NCBI RefSeq assembly: GCF_000875775.1
Contig: NZ_CP010868.1
Span: 1,251,707-1,315,706, forward strand
Source: Nitrosopumilus piranensis
GTDB taxonomy: Archaea > Thermoproteota > Nitrososphaeria > Nitrososphaerales > Nitrosopumilaceae
Direction of reading: 5' to 3'
Length of the DNA stretch: 64,000 nt
Within the stretch, counting starts at the first letter, position 1, and each line of letters opens with the position of its first letter. The notes beneath the pieces were generated by a model. The model saw only the letters and a program-made list of their open reading frames with translations, was not told the DNA's origin and did no database searches. This document shows positions 7,869-15,943 of the stretch, piece by piece. The translations under genes and the position numbers were made by a program.

Positions 7869-8026
7869 TATTCAAAATAACTTCTCTCAAATTATTAAAG
7901 TAGTTGCTAAAAATCATGGCAGATATTCAAAAACAGTGTAGGGTTACAAGACATTAGAAAAATCATACGTAAAAACTATCTAATTTTAAAAAAATTAACG
8001 TTAGAAAGATATGCAATCATGTTATT

Positions 8027-8800
8027 TTGTACATGTTGAACATTAAAAAAATTATCATTTATGATGAACCAACTGTACCTGAAATTAAAATTAATGAGGT
8101 AAAAGAATTCATCAGCAAAACCTTTCATGTCAATGTGGAAATTAGACCAAATTTCTTTGAAAATACAAATGGAGAAATTTTCCAAAAAATTGCAACAACT
8201 CGAATTTTTGAATTAAAAAAACCATTTGAAAAACACAATCCAACAGTCCAAGAAATACAAATGGAAGAAAGTAATACAGATAACTCACAAAATGAGGAAA
8301 GAGTTCTTTATGATGGATTTGAATTTCAAAAAATAATTGAAAAATTCATTTCACCAAATGAAAGCAATCAAGAAATACTGCACATAATTTTTACAAACAA
8401 ACTTACATGTACTTTTGATAAAAGTGATTACAGATATCATGCAAGGGCACTGATTGGATCAAATCCTACAATCATATCAACTACAGGGATAATAGAGGCA
8501 CCTGCTAAACCAAAGCAATACTATCTAGACTTGATGACAAATTTAAAAAAAGAAAATGAAATCAAGGAAAAATACAAAGGCGAATTTTTAGAATACAATG
8601 ATTCAAGAATATCAGAAGTTGTTAAAGGTTATCTCCTACAGACAATCATGTATTATGAAACAGGAGAAGTATTTTGTGATGATAAGAAGTGTAGGCTATA
8701 CAATGCACATTGGCAAAAAGATCTTATTTATTCACAATTAAAAAATAGAAAACTCTGCAACAAGCATCAACAAAAGTTACAGAATATAGTAAATCATTGA
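8027..8800 (+). CDS. Conserved archaeal protein, possibly DUF6775-type putative metallopeptidase
   Basis: The 257-residue protein starts MYMLNIKKIIIYDEP; Met3 (8033) is an alternative start. It has an N-terminal alpha/beta part and a C-terminal segment with spaced Cys and His: FCDDKKCRLYNAHW and KLCNKHQQKL, which could bind zinc. From memory this resembles the archaeal family annotated as DUF6775 putative metallopeptidase, but I cannot search to confirm it. The gene stop overlaps the convergent dehydrogenase gene by seven bases. Confidence 0.65.
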   Translation: MYMLNIKKIIIYDEPTVPEIKINEVKEFISKTFHVNVEIRPNFFENTNGEIFQKIATTRIFELKKPFEKHNPTVQEIQMEESNTDNSQNEERVLYDGFEFQKIIEKFISPNESNQEILHIIFTNKLTCTFDKSDYRYHARALIGSNPTIISTTGIIEAPAKPKQYYLDLMTNLKKENEIKEKYKGEFLEYNDSRISEVVKGYLLQTIMYYETGEVFCDDKKCRLYNAHWQKDLIYSQLKNRKLCNKHQQKLQNIVNH

Positions 8801-9696
8801 TGAATAGATTTTATGTAATTACGAATTATTTCAGATGATTTTTTCAAAGAGGATGACTCTGTGTCATCAAGTTTTACTTTTTGTATCTCAGATACACCAT
8901 TTTGATTAATTTTTACGGGCACACCCATTGCAACATCATTTTCTCCATATTCTCCCTCAAGAACAACGGATGCAGGTAGGGCAATCTCTTTTTTACCTAA
9001 AATTGCATCAATTACATCAAATGTGTTTTTAGCAATGCCAAATTGAGATCTGCTCTTAAAATTTCTCAATGTCTTCCAATAATTTCGTACATTTTCAGTG
9101 ATTGTGTCCCTTCTGTCAATCATTGAAAAAAGAGGGTTACCACCAACAGATACGCCTGAAAAAACAGGAACCATAGAATCACCATGCTCCCCTAAAACAA
9201 GAGCGTTAGAAATTGAGGACTGTGGGACAGATAGTGTCTCAGAAATGTAATAACGAAATCTGCTAGTATCAAGACTAGAAGCAATACCAATCACTCTAAA
9301 TCTGGAAAAACCACTTTGTTTTTGAAAAAAGTAAGTTAGGACATCAAGAGGATTTGAAACAATCAAAACTATGGCAGAAGGACAGTATTGTTTGATTTTA
9401 TTTGCAATATCTTTTATCATTTTGACTTGCAAATCCATGTTTTCAGTTCTGTCCTTGGTATAAACTTCAACACTTGCAGTTATTACAACAATATCAGAGC
9501 CAACCAATTCAGAATAGTCATCAGTTCCTCGAATAGAAAATTTAGAATGTGCAGGTATTGCACTTGCAATGTCTAATGCCTCGCCAAGGGCTTTTTCTTT
9601 TGATCGATTTACAAGTAGCACGTCATCTAATCCATTTGAAACACAAAGAAATGCAGTTGATGCGCCAACTCTACCACTACCAACTATTGAGATCAA
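8794..9696 (-). CDS. Malate/lactate dehydrogenase-like enzyme (TTG start)
   Basis: This is an NAD-dependent LDH/MDH-family protein of about 300 residues. It shows the GSGRVG nucleotide-binding loop, VSNPLDVLTY, the catalytic GEHGDSM histidine and the LDTSRFR aspartate/arginine segment. I place the start at TTG 9696, because GGTGAT lies four bases upstream and the protein then begins MISIVGSGRVG as in the family; the longer ATG start (9735) would overlap the Usp gene. In the mobile loop the residue that binds the substrate's second carboxylate (Arg in malate dehydrogenases) seems replaced, the sequence reading ASVEVYTKDR, so the substrate is uncertain. Confidence 0.82.
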   Translation of the reverse strand: MISIVGSGRVGASTAFLCVSNGLDDVLLVNRSKEKALGEALDIASAIPAHSKFSIRGTDDYSELVGSDIVVITASVEVYTKDRTENMDLQVKMIKDIANKIKQYCPSAIVLIVSNPLDVLTYFFQKQSGFSRFRVIGIASSLDTSRFRYYISETLSVPQSSISNALVLGEHGDSMVPVFSGVSVGGNPLFSMIDRRDTITENVRNYWKTLRNFKSRSQFGIAKNTFDVIDAILGKKEIALPASVVLEGEYGENDVAMGVPVKINQNGVSEIQKVKLDDTESSSLKKSSEIIRNYIKSIHQ

Positions 9697-9710
9697 TAAT
9701 ATCACCAGGA

Positions 9711-10142
9711 CTATTTTACTATAAGAACCGGACACTTTGCTTTTTGAGAAACGCCGTTTGCAACACTTCCCAAAATAGCCTTATCAAAACCAGTTCTACT
9801 ATGAGACCCAATTACAATTAGATCATGCTTTCTAGATTTTGCAAATACCACAATATCATTTACAACTGATTTTGATGTCAATATGTGAGATTTAACAGAG
9901 ACATTATTTTTTTTAGCAATTGCCTCTAATTTTTCAAGATGTTGTTGTGAAACCTTTTTTTGTTTTTTAATTAATTCAGAATCAGCTCTTGCATCATAGA
10001 ACTTGTGATGCCATGCATCACCCTCAAGGCAGGTCAGAAGAGTAAGTTTTGATCGATATTTTTTTGCAACGTCTACTGCAGCCTTAAAGGCCCTAGTAGA
10101 TTGTGCAGACAGATCAAATGGAACTAAAATATTCTGAAACAT
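9711..10142 (-). CDS. Universal stress protein (UspA family, 143 aa)
   Basis: A standard-length Usp domain beginning MFQNILVPFDLSAQSTRAFK. The nucleotide motif reads IGSHSRTGFDKAILGS, close to G-x2-G-x9-G-S but with Ser for the second Gly. It sits two bases from the gene upstream on the same strand (10145) and 14 bases before the dehydrogenase start, so the three genes probably form one transcript. This ties stress signalling to a central carbon enzyme, by context only. Confidence 0.9.
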   Translation of the reverse strand: MFQNILVPFDLSAQSTRAFKAAVDVAKKYRSKLTLLTCLEGDAWHHKFYDARADSELIKKQKKVSQQHLEKLEAIAKKNNVSVKSHILTSKSVVNDIVVFAKSRKHDLIVIGSHSRTGFDKAILGSVANGVSQKAKCPVLIVK

Positions 10143-10144
10143 GG

Positions 10145-10486
10145 TTAATCCTTCCTCTTACGAATACTTTCTCTTTGACGATTATCATCATGTTTTGGCA
10201 TTTCTCTCTCTAATTTTTTAATTAACTGATCACAAATTTTTAGAATATCCCATCCAGATTCAGTATAGACTAGTTGTCTTTTTGAGGTTTTTACAGTAGC
10301 AGTAACATCATAATGAGTTCTAGAACCTTCAGGATTTTGAGATTTTACAGAAATTTTAGCCTCAATTATATCAGACAATACCTGTTGAACTTTCTCTAAC
10401 GCATCACCAAACTTAGACATTAAAATTTCGCTGGCAGGTTCATCTTTAGATAAACCAATTATGTATAATGGAATTTTTTCAGACAT
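10145..10486 (-). CDS. HPF/RaiA-like protein, possible ribosome hibernation factor (113 aa)
   Basis: The 113-residue protein has a beta-alpha-beta-beta-beta-alpha pattern like the S30AE domain. There is an N-terminal helix (residues 20-45), the strands KISVKSQN, THYDVTATVKT and RQLVYTES, and a last amphipathic helix DILKICDQLIKKLE ending in a basic tail. This resembles short archaeal members of the HPF/RaiA family, which bind the 30S decoding centre and silence ribosomes. The match is judged by eye and is moderate. Being first in a Usp-containing operon fits a starvation role. Confidence 0.55.
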   Translation of the reverse strand: MSEKIPLYIIGLSKDEPASEILMSKFGDALEKVQQVLSDIIEAKISVKSQNPEGSRTHYDVTATVKTSKRQLVYTESGWDILKICDQLIKKLEREMPKHDDNRQRESIRKRKD

Positions 10487-10596
10487 AGATAAACTCTTGA
10501 AATTACAATTAAAAACTCTTTTAGTAATTACTAGTCGTGATTTTCATGCATGGTATTAAGAATGACATATTTAATGAATATTAGAATAATAATCAC

Positions 10597-11451
10597 ATGA
10601 ATCTAAAAGACTCGAAATTAACAAAATTACTAACAAAACCAATTACAGTTGGACCAAATGCAACCCTTGTAAAAGTAAGAGAGTCACTTCTAAAAAACAA
10701 AGTAAAGAGAATAGTTGTAGTTGACAAAAAAAATCCAATAGCAGTAATTACTGAAAAAGACATTGCAAAAAAAATTTATGAATTAGGCAATAATCCAATA
10801 AAATCAGTAAAAGCAAAAAATTTCATACCAAAAAAATTATTCACACTTACCAGAGAAAATACAGTTAAAGAATGCGCACAGATTATGAAAAAGCACAGAA
10901 TAAGTGTGGTAATTATTCTAAATGATGACAAAACACTTGGTGGAATTATAACAAAAACAGATCTAGTTAAAATATTTCTAACAAAAGGTTCTGAATCACT
11001 CAAAATATCTCAAGTGATGAAAAAAGATTTGATTACAGCATCCCCAAGTGATCCAATTTTGCATGTCGAAAGTATGTTACTAAGGTATGGAATATCCAGA
11101 GTGATAATTAAAGGAAATCAAAAGCCAGTGGGGATTATCACATTCAGAGATTTTGTTCCTGCAAAAATTCCACAATGGATTGCAGAATCAGCTGATCCAA
11201 AGGAAGTACAAGAGTACAAATTCAAAAAAGGATTAACAGAAGGGCACGCAAATCAAATGAGTTATCTTTTTCCATTCCATGCAACAGACATTATGACAAC
11301 AAACCCAGTTACAGTTGATGCTGATGAAGAAATCAGAGCAGCAATTACGCTTATGATAAAACACAACATTAGCGGATTGCCGGTTGTAAAAAAATCAAAA
11401 TTAGTAGGAATTATTACAAAATCAGATATTGTAAGTGTTTTAGCAAACTAG
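10597..11451 (+). CDS. Four-CBS-domain protein (284 aa)
   Basis: Four CBS motifs follow one another with little else: near residues 5-55, 65-120, 135-185 and 225-284, each with the typical pattern of a short 'M/L-x-x-P-x-T-V' start and an 'H-x-I/V-S-x-x-P/V-V' strand (for example HNISGLPVV). Two such pairs make two Bateman modules that usually bind adenosine nucleotides or SAM and sense energy state. No effector domain is attached. It lies between divergent and convergent Usp genes. Confidence 0.9.
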   Translation: MNLKDSKLTKLLTKPITVGPNATLVKVRESLLKNKVKRIVVVDKKNPIAVITEKDIAKKIYELGNNPIKSVKAKNFIPKKLFTLTRENTVKECAQIMKKHRISVVIILNDDKTLGGIITKTDLVKIFLTKGSESLKISQVMKKDLITASPSDPILHVESMLLRYGISRVIIKGNQKPVGIITFRDFVPAKIPQWIAESADPKEVQEYKFKKGLTEGHANQMSYLFPFHATDIMTTNPVTVDADEEIRAAITLMIKHNISGLPVVKKSKLVGIITKSDIVSVLAN

Positions 11452-11453
11452 AC

Positions 11454-11888
11454 TTACTTTACAATGAACAAAGAGCATGGAGAATGTTGAGCAAGTTTAT
11501 TTGAAACACTGCCAAGCAAAAATCTTGTAACTGCACCAAGGCCTTTATTTCCAACAATTATCAGATCACATTTCTCAGATTTTACGGTTTTTTCAATTTC
11601 AGAAACAATATTTCCTTCTTTAAGAAATGATTTTGTAATAATTCCTTTTTTAGATAGTGTCTTGTTTGAACGCTCTAGTGTTTTTTTCCCAAATTTTCTA
11701 AGAATTGACAGATATTCTTTACGATCGAGTAGGTTGATAGTAGGAGATTTTTCAACAACATAAATCAAAATAATCTTAGAACCAAACGCATCAACTAATT
11801 CACATGCACGTTGCAATGCTTTTTCAGAATATTTAGAACCATCAAGAGGAACAAGAATTTTTTTAAAGTTTGTAGCACGTATGGTCAT
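11454..11888 (-). CDS. Universal stress protein (UspA family, 144 aa)
   Basis: This Usp domain has an intact ATP-binding motif, GNKG followed by nine residues and GS (VGNKGLGAVTRFLLGS), so it is a likely ATP-binding member. Its start overlaps the stop of the upstream Usp gene by four bases (ATGA type), indicating translational coupling of the pair. It ends two bases from the convergent CBS gene. Confidence 0.92.
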   Translation of the reverse strand: MTIRATNFKKILVPLDGSKYSEKALQRACELVDAFGSKIILIYVVEKSPTINLLDRKEYLSILRKFGKKTLERSNKTLSKKGIITKSFLKEGNIVSEIEKTVKSEKCDLIIVGNKGLGAVTRFLLGSVSNKLAQHSPCSLFIVK

Positions 11889-12316
11889 TTTACAATAAGT
11901 ACAGGCTTTTTTGATTTGTGTAAAACATAGTTAGAAACACTTCCTAAGAAAAGCTTCTTTGCAGAACTTCTGCCGCGAGCCCCAATTACAACCAAATCAA
12001 TTTTATTTTTTTTATTATTTACAAATCGTGCAATGTCATATCCTGGATCTCCAGACATTGCTTTAGGAATTAGTTTAATTCCTTTTTTTGCAGCCCTTAG
12101 TTTTGCAGCATCAAGAATTTTTTTTGCTTCCTTTGCAGAGTTAAAATCTAAAAATCCCAAAGGATGAATGGCATATATTCCAGGCACAGATTTTACAGTT
12201 AAAGCAACAACTACTCCCTGAGATTGTCTTGCAACATGTATGGCCATGTCTAAACCACGAATAGAGTTTTTTGAGCCATCAAGAGGCACTAAAATTCTCT
12301 TTGTCTTAATGACCAT
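11885..12316 (-). CDS. Universal stress protein (UspA family, 143 aa)
   Basis: A complete Usp protein with intact G-x2-G-x9-G-S (IGARGRSSAKKLFLGS). It is the first gene of a two-Usp operon and overlaps the second by four bases. The pair probably forms homo- or heterodimers, as Usp proteins usually do. About 110 bases separate it from the divergent CBS gene at 12427, which may share the regulatory region. Confidence 0.92.
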   Translation of the reverse strand: MVIKTKRILVPLDGSKNSIRGLDMAIHVARQSQGVVVALTVKSVPGIYAIHPLGFLDFNSAKEAKKILDAAKLRAAKKGIKLIPKAMSGDPGYDIARFVNNKKNKIDLVVIGARGRSSAKKLFLGSVSNYVLHKSKKPVLIVK

Positions 12317-12426
12317 GTTTTAGAATAAGCAGATTACCATTAAAAGGATTTAACGATTATCTGATTTGATTTTCAATTATGATAATTTAGAATTTAAGTG
12401 ATATAATTGGGATAGGCTAATAGAAC

Positions 12427-12864
12427 ATGGACAATACATTTGTCAGTCAAGTAATGAGTAAAAACGTCCTTACTGCAGACAAATCAACATCATTACAGGA
12501 TGTAGCACAAAAGATGAAGAAAATGAGTGTTGGGTGTGTTGTTGTCACAGATCAATCAAAACCAATAGGCATTGTTACAGAAAGAGATTTTGTTACAAAA
12601 GTTGCTGCTGAAGGAAGACCATTATTTACTGAAATTGGCGAAGTGATGTCATCACCACTAATCACAATTAGCCCAGAAGAAACAATTTGGGAGGCATCAG
12701 AAATAATGAAAGAAAAAGTAATTCACAAACTCCCAGTAAAAGAAAATGACCAAATTACAGGAATGATTACAACCACAGACATAGTTAAAATTTCAAGTGT
12801 TGGATCTGATTCTCAAATGCGAAAAATATGTGATCAGATTCTAATGAGAATGAAAGATGATTAG
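12427..12864 (+). CDS. Two-CBS-domain protein (145 aa)
   Basis: The 145 residues are almost wholly a single Bateman module of two CBS repeats. The first (residues 5-60) contains VSQVMSKNVLTA and VGCVVVTDQSKPIGIVTERD; the second (70-125) contains VMSSPLITISP and KLPVKENDQITGMITTTDI. This is the common small CBS protein that binds AMP/ATP or related ligands. It is divergent from a Usp operon, another member of the Usp/CBS block. Confidence 0.92.
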   Translation: MDNTFVSQVMSKNVLTADKSTSLQDVAQKMKKMSVGCVVVTDQSKPIGIVTERDFVTKVAAEGRPLFTEIGEVMSSPLITISPEETIWEASEIMKEKVIHKLPVKENDQITGMITTTDIVKISSVGSDSQMRKICDQILMRMKDD

Positions 12865-12913
12865 TCAAAAAGGGATATTCACTTAAATTATTGAAACTAA
12901 AAGATGATTTACT

Positions 12914-13918
12914 ATGATGGCAGCAGATTCAGGTGCAACTGTACTTGAAACAAATGATGACAATCCAAAGATGCCAGACAAAAAGAAAACAAAATTTGAT
13001 GTTATCATAATTGGTGCAGGACCATCAGGATATACTGCTGGAATTTATTGTTCCAGAGCAGGTTATGACACATTAATTTTATCAGGAATATTACCAGGTG
13101 GACAATTGGTCAATACAACAGAGGTTGAAAATTATCCAGGGTTTGAAAACGGCATAATGGGGCCAGATTTGATGATTGAAATGAGAAAACAGTCTCAAAG
13201 AATGGGAACTACAATAATTGATGATGAAGCAGTTGATGTTGATTTTAGGCGAAAACCACTAAAAGTTTTGACAGCATCTGAAGAATACGAAGGGCGTGCA
13301 GTCATTATCGCCACAGGTGCAAATCCAAGAAAATTAGGATTGGAAGGTGAAGAAACATTTGGTGGAAAAGGTGTATCATATTGTGCCACATGTGATGGGC
13401 CATTCTTTAGAAATCAAGAACTAGTTGTAGTGGGCGGAGGTGATTCTGCAATTGAAGAGGCAACATTTCTTACAAAATTTGCAACTACCGTACATCTAGT
13501 ACACAGACGAGATGAATTACGTGCAAGTAAAGTGATGCAAGAAAGAGCCTTCAATAATGAAAAAATAAAATTTCATTGGGATTCAGCTGTCATTGACATT
13601 AAAGGTAATGAAAAAATGCAACAAGCAGTTCTAAAAAATCTCAAAACAAATGAAGAAGCAACATTAGATGTAGGAGGCCTATTTGTTGCAATTGGCCACG
13701 TCCCAAATACAAAATTGTTCAAAAATCAAATTGATTTGGATGACGAAGGCTACGTGGTTTTAAAAGACAAAACACACACAAATGTTGAAGGCGTATTTGC
13801 AGCAGGGGATGTTCATGATAGAAGTTATAGACAAGCAATTACTGCTGCAGGATTTGGATGTATGGCAGCAATTGATGTTGACAAATATCTAACAGAAAGT
13901 GCAGACAAACAAGAATGA
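12914..13918 (+). CDS. trxB: Thioredoxin reductase
   Basis: This 334-residue protein is a low-molecular-weight thioredoxin reductase. It has the FAD-binding GAGPSG loop (about residue 37), the redox pair CATC in SYCATCDGPFF, the NADPH-binding GGGDSA loop, and the C-terminal FAD motif GVFAAGDVHDRSYRQAITAAG. The N-terminus is about 25 residues longer than usual (DDNPKMPDKKKTKF before the first strand); Met2 or a later start is possible. Its stop overlaps the start of the next small gene by four bases, suggesting a functional pair. Confidence 0.94.
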   Translation: MMAADSGATVLETNDDNPKMPDKKKTKFDVIIIGAGPSGYTAGIYCSRAGYDTLILSGILPGGQLVNTTEVENYPGFENGIMGPDLMIEMRKQSQRMGTTIIDDEAVDVDFRRKPLKVLTASEEYEGRAVIIATGANPRKLGLEGEETFGGKGVSYCATCDGPFFRNQELVVVGGGDSAIEEATFLTKFATTVHLVHRRDELRASKVMQERAFNNEKIKFHWDSAVIDIKGNEKMQQAVLKNLKTNEEATLDVGGLFVAIGHVPNTKLFKNQIDLDDEGYVVLKDKTHTNVEGVFAAGDVHDRSYRQAITAAGFGCMAAIDVDKYLTESADKQE

Positions 13919-14130
13919 AAAATGCACAATGCAAAAAATGCTTAAACAAGTTTCTTGAAAAAGACATCTATACAATTCAGCAGTTTCAATATCGAGAAGA
14001 ACCACCATACAAATGGTCAATAGATTATTTCAAAAAAATAGGAATAGGAGAATGGGATTCATTTTGTGAAAAATGTATACTAGAGTATTCCAAAGAATCC
14101 CTTGACTCGTGGAATAAATCAAAAATCTAA
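13915..14130 (+). CDS. Small CxxC protein coupled to trxB (71 aa)
   Basis: I do not recognise this family. It has two Cys pairs, C-x2-C near the N-terminus (AQCKKCLNKF) and C-x2-C near residue 56 (FCEKCILEY), consistent with a zinc knuckle. Its ATG overlaps the trxB stop (ATGA), so translation is coupled to thioredoxin reductase. The pairing could be redox-linked, but zinc binding alone is equally possible. Confidence 0.65.
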   Translation: MKNAQCKKCLNKFLEKDIYTIQQFQYREEPPYKWSIDYFKKIGIGEWDSFCEKCILEYSKESLDSWNKSKI

Positions 14131-14162
14131 ACTCTTTATTGGAATAGAATTTACTGATATTC

Positions 14163-14636
14163 ATGAGTGCTGAGGCAGAAAATAACAAAAAAATGATCAA
14201 AGAGCAGAGTGATAAATTGGCAAAATTAGGCAGAGAATTAAGTAAAATTCAATTCAGTTACAAAGTAGAAGAAAAAAATTCTAAAGAATATTGGCAAAAA
14301 AGAATTAAAAATTTTGAAGAGTACAACACAAAAAGTTTAGAGTATTACAATCAGATATTTTCATTAGTAAAAATCACTAACAAAGAAGAAGCAAATAGAT
14401 TTCTTTTACAAATAAGCAAATTTCGTCAGTTATCATTATCGTTAATAGGTACTATGAAGAAAATTCAAGAAAATCCATCAATAATTAATTCTAAAGATAA
14501 ACAACAGAGCCAATGGAGCAGAGAAATTAAAAATGCTATTACAGAACAGAGTAATAATTGTCTAAACCATGAAAGGGATATGAATTCATTTTTTAGAGAT
14601 TTTTATGAGAGAAATTTGAAAAGCATTCTAGGGTAA
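14163..14636 (+). CDS. Hypothetical coiled-coil protein (157 aa)
   Basis: This is a highly charged, Gln/Asn/Lys/Glu-rich, mostly helical protein with no membrane segment and no recognised domain. Residues 5-50 and 65-130 look like long helices that could form a coiled coil. It ends one base before the convergent cysteine synthase gene. The function is unknown. Confidence 0.65.
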   Translation: MSAEAENNKKMIKEQSDKLAKLGRELSKIQFSYKVEEKNSKEYWQKRIKNFEEYNTKSLEYYNQIFSLVKITNKEEANRFLLQISKFRQLSLSLIGTMKKIQENPSIINSKDKQQSQWSREIKNAITEQSNNCLNHERDMNSFFRDFYERNLKSILG

Positions 14637-14637
14637 T

Positions 14638-15630
14638 TTAGTATGCTAATTCAGACATGTGTTTTGCATCTTTAAGACAATTTTCAAAATCATCTTCAGA
14701 CATTACATTCTGATTTGCATAAACACTCTTGAATTTTCTTCCATCATCAGCAAAGATTCCAACAACACATGCATCTCCTTGGATAGGGTATTTTTTCATA
14801 CATGCATAAACTGCTGCAGAAGATGGACTAATCAATAATTGATCTTTTTCAAAGACTTCCTTTACTACAGAGAATGCCTCACTGTTATCAACAGAAATCC
14901 AATCATCAACTACATTTTCTCTCTTCAAAAACAAATCAGGTTTTGCAGATTCCTCAAAGTTTCTCCATCCTTGAATTAAGTGATTTTGTTGTGGCTGGCA
15001 TCCGATAATTTTTACATTTGGATTTTTTTCTTTAAGGAATGCACCGATTCCAGTTATTGTGCCACCAGTACCTACACCAGTAAAGAAATGAGTTACTTTG
15101 CCTTCAGTTTGTTTCCAGATTTCAGGTCCAGTCCCAACATAGTGTCCTTTGAAATTTGCTTCGTTTGCATACTGATTAGGTGAATAGTACGTATCTGGCC
15201 TCGAGGATGCAATTGAAGTTGCAAGGGCAATACTTTGATCAGTACCTGCACCAACTTTAGGACATAAATCATCACTTGTCTCAAATACCTTAGCACCTAA
15301 ATTTCGAATAATATCTTTAGTTTCATTGCTTGCTTTTTCAGGGATTACAATCTCAACTTTGTACCCCCACAAATTTGCAATTCCAGTTAGTGCAATTCCA
15401 GTATTTCCAGATGTAGGTTCTATGATAATGCTCTTACCTTTTGTTAAAATTCCTCTCTCCTCACCATCTTTTATCATCCAATATGCAGCTCTGTCCTTTA
15501 CTGAACCAAATGGATTGTGCCCTTCTAATTTTGCAAAATAATCAGTGTTATCATGTGAAAGAGAGTCTAGTTTTACAAGAGGAGTATTGCCTACACGACT
15601 CAAAACATCTGTATCAGTGACGGTGGTCAT
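14638..15630 (-). CDS. Cysteine synthase (PLP-dependent, CysK/CysM family)
   Basis: A 330-residue fold-type II PLP enzyme. The PLP lysine lies in FGSVKDRAAYWM, the substrate loop is EPTSGNTGIAL, and the phosphate-binding loop is GVGTGGTITG. The family joins sulfide to O-acetylserine or O-phosphoserine; which one cannot be told by eye. It is downstream of a TusA gene on the same strand (8-base gap), and a phosphoserine phosphatase-like gene lies 2 kb away, giving a small sulfur-amino-acid neighbourhood. Confidence 0.9.
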   Translation of the reverse strand: MTTVTDTDVLSRVGNTPLVKLDSLSHDNTDYFAKLEGHNPFGSVKDRAAYWMIKDGEERGILTKGKSIIIEPTSGNTGIALTGIANLWGYKVEIVIPEKASNETKDIIRNLGAKVFETSDDLCPKVGAGTDQSIALATSIASSRPDTYYSPNQYANEANFKGHYVGTGPEIWKQTEGKVTHFFTGVGTGGTITGIGAFLKEKNPNVKIIGCQPQQNHLIQGWRNFEESAKPDLFLKRENVVDDWISVDNSEAFSVVKEVFEKDQLLISPSSAAVYACMKKYPIQGDACVVGIFADDGRKFKSVYANQNVMSEDDFENCLKDAKHMSELAY

Positions 15631-15638
15631 AATTTTGG

Positions 15639-15875
15639 TTATTTCACCTTTTTAATTTGAAAAGTAATAACATCGCCATCTTTAGACATGTCTAGGAGTT
15701 CATGACCATTTCTTGTAACCCATCTAGAAATATCATCTTCAGCAGCAGGATCATCTGCAGAAACAGTTAACGTTTCACCTACTTGCATTCTTTCAATTTC
15801 AATTTTGGTTCTAAAAACAGGTTCTGGACAAAACAATCCAGTTGCATCTAATTTTTTTTCTGAGGATTCAGACAT
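15639..15875 (-). CDS. TusA-family sulfurtransferase (78 aa)
   Basis: This short SirA/TusA-like protein has the hallmark LDATGLFCPEPVFRTK, where the Cys of the CPxP motif carries a persulfide. The rest is the two-layer fold with the strand pair around VSADDPAAEDDI. It lies directly upstream of cysteine synthase, so it could supply or accept sulfur for the same pathway or for tRNA thiolation. Operon membership is inferred from the 8-base spacing. Confidence 0.92.
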   Translation of the reverse strand: MSESSEKKLDATGLFCPEPVFRTKIEIERMQVGETLTVSADDPAAEDDISRWVTRNGHELLDMSKDGDVITFQIKKVK

Positions 15876-15943
15876 AGTATCTAATTGAAAAAGAGCGTTT
15901 TGTCATATTAAAAGCTATTTGAGTTAATTAGATTCATTTTTGA

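Noticed and set aside
8794-9735. The longer ATG start of the dehydrogenase, which looks like a signal peptide
   Set aside because: The hydrophobic start comes from reading through the Usp overlap; TTG 9696 with a close Shine-Dalgarno site gives the family N-terminus.
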